DNA of 45,266 nt from an uncultured Clostridia bacterium (lineage in GTDB: Bacteria > Bacillota > Clostridia > RUG12999). The translations under genes and the position numbers were made by a program. The stretch is from NCBI GenBank assembly GCA_934792465.1, contig CAKVOK010000024.1, forward strand, positions 1-45,266. The letters run 5' to 3'. Shown piece by piece: positions 1 through 6,332 of the stretch; the first letter of the stretch is position 1; every line of letters starts with the position of its first letter. The notes below the pieces were generated by a model, which had not been told where the DNA came from, made no database searches, and saw nothing but the letters and a program-made list of their open reading frames with translations.

Positions 1-168
1 AATCGGGATAAAGAATTAAGCATATTTATTAATGCAGTCGCATCACAGGAAACGCTGATGACGGAATGGAATGACCGTCCGTGGCTGACGCTTTTGGAAA
101 ATGCCTCGGTGTATCGTGACGGAAAAATAAAATTTTTGTTTAAAGACGGAACAGAAATAACGGTTTAA
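1..168 (+). CDS. C-terminal end of a probable site-specific recombinase (5' truncated by window)
   Basis: Frame 1 is open from the first base to a TAA at 166-168, giving the last 55 residues of a protein whose start lies outside the window. The tail has the pattern W-N-D-R-P-W-L-x-L-L-E-x-A-x-V-Y followed by DGKIKFLFKDGTEITV. This resembles the end of large serine recombinases, which commonly close with a leucine/valine-rich helix and a strand reading like 'DG-x-x-x-F-x-FK-x-G-x-E-I'. Such enzymes integrate and excise prophages and conjugative elements. The catalytic N-terminal domain is not visible, so this is a family-level guess from the tail. A hairpin terminator follows directly. If correct, the recombinase marks the edge of a neighbouring mobile element to the left of the carbohydrate locus. 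Confidence 0.5.
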   Translation, partial: NRDKELSIFINAVASQETLMTEWNDRPWLTLLENASVYRDGKIKFLFKDGTEITV

Positions 169-177
169 AACAAATTG

Positions 178-214
178 AGGCGGTGTGTCAATTGGCATTC
201 CGCCTTATTTTTTT
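178..214 (+). terminator. Intrinsic terminator after the recombinase tail
   Basis: AGGCGG at 178-183 pairs with CCGCCT at 200-205 and is followed by a TTATTTTTTTT run. It lies 9 bases after the stop codon of the truncated gene on the same strand. Confidence 0.75.
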
Positions 215-420
215 TATGCGATTTTTATAAAATGCACCAAAAACCGATAAATCGTTATCGAGGGTTAGGTATCGTTCTCGTGAGTATAAATAATATGCGA
301 GAGTATAGAATTTGGGTAAAATCACGACCTTAATAGGAGAACTTGAGAAAGCCGGAAAAGGCAAATCGTTACCGTGAGTATCCGAAAACCGCATAAAACA
401 AAGGGTTTAGAGCAAAGAAA

Positions 421-465
421 ACGCACCATAATCTTCATACCTATGGTATCAAAATTATAGTGCGT
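421..465. repeat. Imperfect 21-bp inverted repeat, possible terminator of the AraC gene
   Basis: ACGCACCATAATCTTCATACC (421-441) is the near-perfect reverse complement of 445-465, leaving a 3-base centre. On the minus strand the hairpin is followed by TTTTCTTTG, so it could terminate the leftward AraC transcript. The long arms with scattered mismatches would also fit a transposon remnant. Confidence 0.5.
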
Positions 466-495
466 TTATGGCAAAGGCTTATAATATTGATACAA

Positions 496-549
496 TGCAC
501 CGGGAATTATCCTTGGTGCATTTTCTTAATTTCATTGCACCAAAGATAA
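496..549. repeat. TGCACC repeat cluster
   Basis: TGCACC at 496-501 and its inverted copy GGTGCA at 515-520 enclose GGGAATTATCCTT. A third copy, TGCACCAAAGATAAT, begins at 535 and closely matches the inverted copy read on the minus strand (TGCACCAAGGATAAT). Function is unknown; a protein-binding array or element end is possible. Confidence 0.4.
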
Positions 550-603
550 TCAATTGTTTGCGAAACTATATCGGCGTTTGTTGATAACTAAATAGATGCC
601 ATC

Positions 604-1398
604 TCATAAGTTATTTAATTTCTTTTTGTATTGCATGGGAGTGCAATGCATTTTTTTCTTAAATACATAGGTCATATATGCTTGCGAAGAAAATCCGCAG
701 TCGGAGGCTATTTCCGAAAATGATTTGTCGGTTGTGGTAAGCAGAAATTTGACGTTGCTTATTCGTTTGGAGATTAAATATTCATGCGGCGTTTGCCCTG
801 TTGCTTTAAGAAAAAAGTTGTGAAAATAAATTTTACTTAAATGTACATATGAAGCTATATCATCAAGAGTTATATTTTGAGCGCAATTTTCATCAATAAA
901 GCTTATAGCACGGTGTATGATTTCCATATGTTTATTTGAATTGGACGATCTGTTTGTCGGAGACTGGGATATAGATAAATACAAAGATAAAATTTCTAAA
1001 AAATTTATTGCTATATCAATATCATTACAGTATTTAGGAAGCTTTGATTCGGAAATTAAGGAGCGAAAGGCAGATTCAAAATCGTTTGAATTGCTCGGAG
1101 AATAAAAGCTCGGAACAGAGTGAAGGAGTGTGCGTAGTGATTCGTCTTCTATAACAGCATGAATATATAAACATTTAAAAGGAAAGTCTGTGTGACGAAG
1201 CAGACCGGGTTTGGCACATATAACGCTGCCCTTTTGTATAGGGAATGAATTGTTTTCTATATAAGATACACCGCCGTCTTCTGTTATATACTCAAATTCA
1301 TATATTGAGGTTCTTCTTGATTTGGATGAAATTACGTTGCTATGTATTAGTGCTGCATCATACAAACCGAGATTTACGATTTGTGGCATGGTTTTCAT
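604..1398 (-). CDS. AraC-family transcriptional regulator
   Basis: A 264-residue regulator. The N-terminal part (about 1-130) is strand-rich and probably a cupin-like sensor (ITEDGGVSYIENNSFPIQKG, PGLLRHTD). The C-terminal 100 residues form a classic AraC double helix-turn-helix: 'ITLDDIASYVHLSKIYFHNFFLKATGQ' type first motif and 'FSEIASDCGFSSQAYMTYVFKKKM' type second motif, ending CTPMQYKK. I prefer the ATG at 1398 over a TTG at 1407 because AAAGGA lies at the right distance. The gene is divergent from the MBL-fold/dehydratase cluster across about 100 bases and has its own TTGACA/TATCAT promoter there. It most likely responds to a sugar or oligosaccharide and controls that cluster; the ligand cannot be read from sequence. 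Confidence 0.92.
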   Translation of the reverse strand: MKTMPQIVNLGLYDAALIHSNVISSKSRRTSIYEFEYITEDGGVSYIENNSFPIQKGSVICAKPGLLRHTDFPFKCLYIHAVIEDESLRTLLHSVPSFYSPSNSNDFESAFRSLISESKLPKYCNDIDIAINFLEILSLYLSISQSPTNRSSNSNKHMEIIHRAISFIDENCAQNITLDDIASYVHLSKIYFHNFFLKATGQTPHEYLISKRISNVKFLLTTTDKSFSEIASDCGFSSQAYMTYVFKKKMHCTPMQYKKKLNNL

Positions 1399-1434
1399 AT
1401 CTATCAATCCTTTGAAGTAATATTTCTATAAAAT

Positions 1435-1463
1435 ATGATAACATTTTATATTTAATTTGTCAA
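1435..1463 (-). promoter_or_regulatory. Sigma-A-type promoter for the AraC gene
   Basis: Read on the minus strand: TTGACA (1463-1458), a 17-base spacer, and TATCAT (1440-1435). It lies about 30 bases upstream of the chosen start. It occupies the same short gap as the rightward cluster's control region, so binding of one regulator could affect both directions. No equally good rightward promoter was seen. Confidence 0.7.
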
Positions 1464-1499
1464 GTGTTTATGTTAAAATAACATCAGGAGATGATAAAT

Positions 1500-2174
1500 A
1501 TGCAAATCACTTGGATAGGGCAGGCAGGATTTTTGATAGATACGGGAGAATTTAAAATGATGGTTGATCCGTACTTATCGGATAGTGTAGCGAAGATAAA
1601 TACGAAAAATCAGCGTAGGATTCCTGTAGATGAAAAACTTTTTGATGAACAAATAGATGTGCTTTTGATAACACATGAGCATATGGACCACATGGATCCG
1701 GAAACTCTTCCGAGACTGTTTAATACAGAAAGGAGTATTACGGTACTTGCGCCAAAGAATGCATGGGAAAAGGTAAGACAATATGGAGGAACACATAACT
1801 ATGTAATGTTTAATCGAGGAACGGTGTGGACATATAAAAATGTTACATATACAGCAGTCAAAGCAGAGCATTCGGATAGTTCGGCAATAGGCTGCATTAT
1901 TAATGACGGTAAACAAAAATTGTACATAACCGGTGATACTCTGTATAACAGGGAGATTTTTGAAGATTTGCCGAATGATATTTATGCTGTGTTTCTTCCG
2001 ATAAACGGCGTGGGAAATAACATGAATATTGCCGATGCAAAGAATTTTGCAAAGAAATCGGGAGCAAAGAAGGCGATTCCTATACATTGGGGTATGTTTG
2101 ACAATATAAACCCGACGGAATTTGATGCAGATAATGCGATTATACCGGAACTATACGAGGAAGTAATGCTTTAG
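1500..2174 (+). CDS. Metallo-beta-lactamase-fold hydrolase (UlaG/YtkL-like)
   Basis: A 224-residue MBL-fold protein. The metal-binding signature H-E-H-M-D-H is at residues 59-64, and further ligands are visible in KAEHSDSSA, YITGDTLY (Asp) and PIHWGMFD (His). It begins with MQITWIGQAGF and carries MVDPYLSD, as is usual for the UlaG/YtkL-like branch, which includes L-ascorbate-6-phosphate lactonase and many uncharacterised hydrolases. The ATG at 1500 is chosen over 1491 because AGGAG (1486-1490) abuts 1491 but is 9 bases from 1500. No signal peptide, so cytoplasmic. It is first in a cluster with a sugar-acid dehydratase and a dehydrogenase, so a lactonase or phosphodiesterase step on a sugar derivative is a reasonable guess; the exact substrate is unknown. 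Confidence 0.85.
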   Translation: MQITWIGQAGFLIDTGEFKMMVDPYLSDSVAKINTKNQRRIPVDEKLFDEQIDVLLITHEHMDHMDPETLPRLFNTERSITVLAPKNAWEKVRQYGGTHNYVMFNRGTVWTYKNVTYTAVKAEHSDSSAIGCIINDGKQKLYITGDTLYNREIFEDLPNDIYAVFLPINGVGNNMNIADAKNFAKKSGAKKAIPIHWGMFDNINPTEFDADNAIIPELYEEVML

Positions 2175-2200
2175 CATGTTTTGATAGGGAGGTGAAGAAA

Positions 2201-3361
2201 ATGAAGATTACGGATATAAAAACTTTTGCGGTAGATTGCTTTCGTACAAATTGGGTGTTTGTCAAGGTTTATACCGACGATGGCATAGACGGCGTAGGAG
2301 AAGCAACGCTTGAATATAAAGAAAAAGCGCTTTTTGGTGCAATTGAGCATATAAAAGAATATTTGATAGGTAAAAATCCGCTGAACATCGAGCAGCATTG
2401 GCACAATATTTATAGGGACGCATATTGGCGAGGAGGAGCCGTGCTTATGAGTGCGCTTTCGGCAGTTGAAACGGCACTTTGGGATATTCTTGGTAAGAGC
2501 ATGGATGTTCCTGTGTATCAATTGATGGGCGGAAAAGTAAATGATAAGGTAAAAATATATGTCAATGGTTGGTTTGCCGGTGCAAAAACGCCAAAAGAAT
2601 TTGCTGAAAAGGCAAAAGAGGTTGTAAAAAAAGGAATAACAGCGATGAAATGGGATCCGTTCGGAAAAAGTTATCTTGAAATTTCAAATAAAGATTTGAA
2701 TACTGCGCTTGAATGTGTAGCAGAAGTAAGAGCGGCAGTAGGAGATGAGGTTGATTTGCTGATTGAGGGACATGGCAGATTTAATATTCCGACAGGAATT
2801 AAAATTGCAAAGGAACTGGAACAGTTTAATCCGATGTTTTTTGAAGAACCTGTTCCGCCGGATAATCTCGATGCTTTAAAGGCTGTACGGAATAAATCAC
2901 CGGTAGCGGTATCTGCTGGAGAACGCCTTTATACAAGGTGGGGCTATAAGCGAATGTTTGATTTGATGGCTGCAGATTATATTCAACCTGATATTTCTCA
3001 TGCCGGCGGAATTATGGAGCTTAAAAAAATTGCGGCGGAGGCGGAATGCAGATATATTCCGTTTGCACCGCACAACCCATCCGGCCCTGTCGCTAATGCG
3101 GCAACACTTCAGCTTGCGGCAAGTTGTCCGAACTTTTGTATCTTGGAAATTATGTATTCGGATGTAGAGTACAGAGGAGATATAACAAATGAAATTCTTG
3201 AATATAATGGCGGATATATAAGGATACCGGATAGACCGGGGCTTGGTATAGAAATCAATGAACAAGAATGTATGAAGCATACCTACAAGCCGCATACGCT
3301 TAGGCATTATACCGGTGCGTTAACAGATATACGACCACCGGAAACAAAGTTTTATTTTTAA
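2201..3361 (+). CDS. Enolase-superfamily sugar-acid dehydratase, DgoD-like
   Basis: A 386-residue member of the mandelate racemase/muconate lactonizing group. It matches the layout of D-galactonate dehydratase (DgoD): start MKITDIKTF, WRGGAVLMSALSAVE, MKWDPFG, EGHGRF, FFEEPV, AGERLYTRWGY, QPDISHAGGI, APHNPSGP and GLGIEI. Putative metal ligands are Glu189, Glu215 and Glu241; the likely catalytic histidines are His191 and His291, with the spacing of DgoD His185/His285. The first ligand is Glu where DgoD has Asp. The ATG at 2201 is preferred over the GTG at 2192 because GGGAGGTG overlaps the latter. The enzyme probably removes water from an aldonic acid to give a 2-keto-3-deoxy acid. It sits 13 bases before the SDR gene. 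The substrate could be galactonate or another sugar acid. Confidence 0.85.
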   Translation: MKITDIKTFAVDCFRTNWVFVKVYTDDGIDGVGEATLEYKEKALFGAIEHIKEYLIGKNPLNIEQHWHNIYRDAYWRGGAVLMSALSAVETALWDILGKSMDVPVYQLMGGKVNDKVKIYVNGWFAGAKTPKEFAEKAKEVVKKGITAMKWDPFGKSYLEISNKDLNTALECVAEVRAAVGDEVDLLIEGHGRFNIPTGIKIAKELEQFNPMFFEEPVPPDNLDALKAVRNKSPVAVSAGERLYTRWGYKRMFDLMAADYIQPDISHAGGIMELKKIAAEAECRYIPFAPHNPSGPVANAATLQLAASCPNFCILEIMYSDVEYRGDITNEILEYNGGYIRIPDRPGLGIEINEQECMKHTYKPHTLRHYTGALTDIRPPETKFYF

Positions 3362-3374
3362 GGAGCGGGAAAAT

Positions 3375-4184
3375 ATGAGAAAATCAGTTTTTATAACTGG
3401 TGCAACGGTAAATACCGGACTTGGAATAGCAGAAAAATTTGCCGTCGAGGGGTACAATCTTTTTCTCGGAAGCCGCAATGGTGAGAACGCAGAAAGGGTC
3501 GCAAAGGCATTGTCAAGAAAGCACGGAGTTGCTGCAAAGGGATACGGTATGAAGGTTTTTGATGAGGAAAATGCCGAATTAATTTTTAAAGATATAAAGT
3601 CGCTTGGATATTTAATAGATTGCCTTGTGCTTAATGCGGCAAATTTGGGAATCGGTCAGAACTTTTTTGAAGTGTCGGCGGAGGATTTTATGAACGTTAT
3701 AAATACGAATATCGGGTGGAATTTTATGATTGCACGCCAGGCGGCATTGCAAATGAGAAAGACCGGCGGTACGATTGTATTTGTTAATTCCAACACGGCG
3801 TATCGTGCAATTCCGAACCGCATTGCATACAGTGCATCAAAGAGCGGGGCGCTTGGAATGATGCGAGCTATGGCACTTGATCTCGGCAAATACAATATAC
3901 GGGTTAATGCGGTTCTTCCGGGAATGATAAAAACGGACAGATGGGAAAATAATTTTAATAACTGCCGGGAGGTTCTTTCAAATTATACTCCTCTCGGTGA
4001 TATAGCAAGCTTTGAAGATATTGCAAATGCGGTTTGGTACTTAGGCAGTGATATGTCAAGAAATACTACCGGTGCGGAGTTGGTGGTGGACGGCGGCAAT
4101 ATGATTCAATTATATCCGAATATAAGTATAGGGGGCGAAAACAATGAGAAATCTAAAAACTATGTTTGGAATATGAAATTCTAA
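3375..4184 (+). CDS. Short-chain dehydrogenase/reductase (SDR)
   Basis: A 269-residue classical SDR. The cofactor loop is TGATVNTGLG (8-17), the NNAG position reads LNAA (86-89), and the catalytic set is Ser139, Tyr152 and Lys156 (YSASK). INTNIG, VNAVLPGMIKTD and the C-terminal VVDGG are also typical. It probably oxidises or reduces a sugar or sugar acid with NAD(P). GGAGCGGG lies before the ATG. Context, directly after a sugar-acid dehydratase, supports a role in aldonate or uronate catabolism. The last 25 residues run past the usual family end; in another frame the same bases give an SD-like GGGGGCG and MRNLKTMFGI then stop, which might be a small remnant of a lost gene. Confidence 0.88.
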   Translation: MRKSVFITGATVNTGLGIAEKFAVEGYNLFLGSRNGENAERVAKALSRKHGVAAKGYGMKVFDEENAELIFKDIKSLGYLIDCLVLNAANLGIGQNFFEVSAEDFMNVINTNIGWNFMIARQAALQMRKTGGTIVFVNSNTAYRAIPNRIAYSASKSGALGMMRAMALDLGKYNIRVNAVLPGMIKTDRWENNFNNCREVLSNYTPLGDIASFEDIANAVWYLGSDMSRNTTGAELVVDGGNMIQLYPNISIGGENNEKSKNYVWNMKF

Positions 4185-4234
4185 GTAAACAAAAGAGTAA
4201 TTAAAAATACAATTATAGAAAGGGTTGGCAAAAA

Positions 4235-5050
4235 ATGAGAAAAATGTATCCTGTTAACAATCATGCTGCAAGTCTGCTTCCGGAAGAGAAAGATTGGAAA
4301 TTGGTATGGAATGATGAATTTGACGGTGAAACACTTGATGAAACAAAATGGAGTTACAGGCTTCATCTGATGGGAATGCGTCATGAAACTTTTTGTGATG
4401 ATGCTGTGTACCTTGATAATGAAAGTAATCTTGTATTTAAGGTTATAGAAAAAGGCGGAGAGTTCTGTTCAAGCCAGCTTCAGACCGGTGAGAATTATAT
4501 AGACAGACCTTCAAAGAAAAATAATTTTGGTAAGTTTACATGGCCGATTGCAAAGCTAAGCACACCGAAATTTATGCATAAATTCGGTTATTATGAATGT
4601 CGGTGCAAGCTTCAGAAAAAGAAAGGCTGGTGGAGCGCATTTTGGTTGCAGTCTCCGATGCCGGGAAGCACATTGAATCCGGCACTTTCCGGTGTTGAAG
4701 TTGATATAATGGAAAGCTTTGACCCCGGTGAAGTAGTACATAATATCCATTGGAACGGCTATGGGGAGGATCATTTGAATGCCGGCAGGGAAGCTTATAA
4801 GCTCACTGACACTGATGACGGATATCATATTTTTGGATTGCTTTGGAATAAAGACGGATATAAATTTTATGTTGACGGGGTGGAAGAATGGAATGTTCCG
4901 GGACCGGTATCCGAAACAGAGCAATTTATCATAATTTCTACCGAGTGCAAGGGGTATAGAGCTGTTGAACGTAAAAAGGATGAGGAATGGGCAGAGTGTG
5001 TTGATGATGAATTTGTAGTTGACTATATACGTGTATATGATGAGGTGTAA
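4235..5050 (+). CDS. GH16-family glycoside hydrolase, no signal peptide
   Basis: A 271-residue protein with the GH16 beta-jelly-roll pattern: WKLVWNDEFDGETLDETKW near the N terminus, KFGYYECRCKL, GWWSAFWLQ, and the active-site motif E-V-D-I-M-E (Glu155, Asp157, Glu160), with Glu155 expected to be the nucleophile and Glu160 the acid/base. It closes with FVVDYIRVYDEV. GH16 enzymes cut beta-1,3/1,4-glucans, agar, carrageenan, porphyran or galactans; the substrate is not decidable here. Unusually there is no signal peptide, so it would act on imported oligosaccharides. It is the last gene before a bidirectional terminator, 50 bases after the SDR gene. Confidence 0.9.
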   Translation: MRKMYPVNNHAASLLPEEKDWKLVWNDEFDGETLDETKWSYRLHLMGMRHETFCDDAVYLDNESNLVFKVIEKGGEFCSSQLQTGENYIDRPSKKNNFGKFTWPIAKLSTPKFMHKFGYYECRCKLQKKKGWWSAFWLQSPMPGSTLNPALSGVEVDIMESFDPGEVVHNIHWNGYGEDHLNAGREAYKLTDTDDGYHIFGLLWNKDGYKFYVDGVEEWNVPGPVSETEQFIIISTECKGYRAVERKKDEEWAECVDDEFVVDYIRVYDEV

Positions 5051-5060
5051 TTAAATATAG

Positions 5061-5100
5061 AAAGTGCAGGGGAGTAAAAAACCTTGCACTTTTACTTTTT
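5061..5100. terminator. Terminator between converging GH16 and AraC genes
   Basis: AAAGTGCA (5061-5068) pairs with TGCACTTT (5085-5092), extended by GG/CC after a bulge, and followed on the plus strand by TTACTTTTTATTCTTTTC. It lies between two converging genes and overlaps the 3' end of the second AraC gene. Confidence 0.7.
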
Positions 5101-5949
5101 ATTCTTTTCTTTCAATTGATATTGTTTTGGAGATATGCCTATAATTTTCTTAAAAACACGTTCAAAATAATTTCTGTTATTATATCCCACCATATAGGCA
5201 ATGGTAGATATGGGTGCGTCACCGCGTATCAGAAACTGCTGTGCCTTGATTATACGAACATTGTTTATATAAGAAACAATCGTTGTGCCGGTGTGTGCTT
5301 TAAAACATCTTGCAAGATAGGATTTGCGGATATTGAACACCTTTGAAACAGATTCGAGAGAAATATTCTCGTATGCATGCTGCTGAATATATTTTGCAAT
5401 TTCAGCCATTTGCTTTATCATTGACGTGTTTGACGGGGTATATGATAATTCGGCATCATACTTATCGTATGTATAATGCGATAATGTAAGGATAAGGTTT
5501 GCGGTCATAAGTCTTTGGTAGTCGGAATAAAAATGAGAATATTTATTAGTAAGAATTGTGGCAAAATATTCTTTTATCTTGTGTTTTGTTTCGTTATCCA
5601 GCTCAATTACGGTAAATAAGGTGCAGTGAATTATGTTTTTACCGGAAAAATCAATAAGCTGCTGCATGAATTTTTCAGAGATTGCCAGGCAGATTCTTGT
5701 TTGTATATCACTATTACCGGGTTTTGTTCTGTGTATGCAGTTGGGAGAAATTACGGCAATGGTGTTTTCATTTAAGGAATATTCGTTCAGATTATTTATT
5801 ATAAGCTTGCGTTCTCCCTCAAACACATATAAGATTTCATAATGAGAATGAAAATGAGAAATATTCATTGTAACCTTTTGCGAATATGTGTATGTTTCTA
5901 TCGCCAAATCGGCATTCGGCGGCAAAATGTCATTTGTATGCTTATCCAT
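5092..5949 (-). CDS. AraC-family transcriptional regulator with N-terminal cupin
   Basis: A 285-residue AraC regulator. The N-terminal cupin shows HFHSHYEILYVFEGER (about 31-46) and PNCIHRTKPG, typical of sugar-sensing AraC proteins. The C-terminal helix-turn-helix pair spans about 185-280 (ISLESVSKVFNIRKSYLARCFK and ISTIAYMVGYNNRNYFERVFKK, ending GISPKQY). The ATG at 5949 is chosen over GTG 5958 because AGGGTG sits 7 bases upstream. The gene is divergent from the 29-kb operon and its mRNA would carry a long hairpin-rich leader from a consensus promoter. It is the best candidate for the regulator of the rightward operon; the ligand is not known. Confidence 0.92.
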   Translation of the reverse strand: MDKHTNDILPPNADLAIETYTYSQKVTMNISHFHSHYEILYVFEGERKLIINNLNEYSLNENTIAVISPNCIHRTKPGNSDIQTRICLAISEKFMQQLIDFSGKNIIHCTLFTVIELDNETKHKIKEYFATILTNKYSHFYSDYQRLMTANLILTLSHYTYDKYDAELSYTPSNTSMIKQMAEIAKYIQQHAYENISLESVSKVFNIRKSYLARCFKAHTGTTIVSYINNVRIIKAQQFLIRGDAPISTIAYMVGYNNRNYFERVFKKIIGISPKQYQLKEKNKK

Positions 5950-5985
5950 ATATATCACCCTATTACGAAAATATTTATTTCAAAA

Positions 5986-6149
5986 GCAATACTGCGCAGC
6001 AGTTTGCATTCATTAAAATGATAACAATAAATCATCCTTAAAACCTGCGTCCGCAGACGCATATTTGATTTATAGATTTATTCTTTCAAGACCGTGAGCG
6101 GTCGCAGAAAGCAAGAAAAACAACCTTCTAAGGAAAGTGCCAACTTTCC
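5986..6149 (-). promoter_or_regulatory. Hairpin-rich 5' leader of the AraC mRNA
   Basis: Four compact dyads lie between the minus-strand promoter and the AraC start: GGAAAGT/ACTTTCC (6132-6149), GACCG/CGGTC inside CTTTC/GAAAG (6083-6111), TGCGTC/GACGCA (6046-6061) and GCAA-ACTG/CAGT-TTGC (5986-6007). The leader would be about 215 bases. I do not recognise a known riboswitch class. It may instead be a small RNA. No protein-coding gene is convincing here. Confidence 0.45.
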
Positions 6150-6170
6150 GTTATCTAATTGTATGTTTTT

Positions 6171-6199
6171 ATTATACCATAAAGAAAAGGTCGTGTCAA
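6171..6199 (-). promoter_or_regulatory. Consensus sigma-A promoter, leftward (AraC leader)
   Basis: Read on the minus strand: TTGACA (6199-6194), exactly 17 bases, then TATAAT (6176-6171). Both hexamers are perfect matches to the consensus. Transcription would start near 6164. Confidence 0.85.
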
Positions 6200-6261
6200 T
6201 GCGCAAATACGAAAAGTGAAAAATAGTGCACAAAAATAATGTATTTGTGAAATATTGTTGG

Positions 6262-6291
6262 TTGAAATATATTGCGGAAATATGGTATAAT
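6262..6291 (+). promoter_or_regulatory. Sigma-A promoter for the 29-kb rightward operon
   Basis: TTGAAA (6262-6267), an 18-base spacer, and an extended -10 element TGGTATAAT with TATAAT at 6286-6291. The start codon of the first large gene is at 6333, giving a leader of about 35 bases. Confidence 0.75.
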
Positions 6292-6332
6292 AAATACACA
6301 AATCATATTAAGGAGTATGGGAGGAAATTATT

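Larger units (their letters stand above)
215..603. other. Gene-free, repeat-rich gap between recombinase tail and AraC gene
   Basis: No convincing gene is visible in these 389 bases. The stretch holds a 17-base direct repeat in two copies (271-287 and 365-381, ATCGTT..CGTGAGTAT, 15 of 17 identical), a further ATCGTTATCGAGG at 251, a long inverted repeat (421-465), and several copies of a TGCACC-based word (near 234, 496, inverted at 515-520, and 535). This density is unlike the rest of the window and suits the end of a mobile element or remnants of transposon ends, but no transposase is visible. Confidence 0.5.

Noticed and set aside
1457..1484. Rightward promoter TTGTCA/TAACAT before the MBL-fold gene
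   Set aside because: Transcription would begin at or after the ribosome binding site, so it cannot serve the chosen start.
1575..2087. 170-residue minus-strand frame under the MBL-fold gene
   Set aside because: It lies wholly antisense to a clear enzyme gene and has no domain pattern.
6078..6299. 73-residue minus-strand frame in the divergent gap
   Set aside because: It spans the consensus promoter and hairpins; composition is that of AT-rich non-coding DNA.
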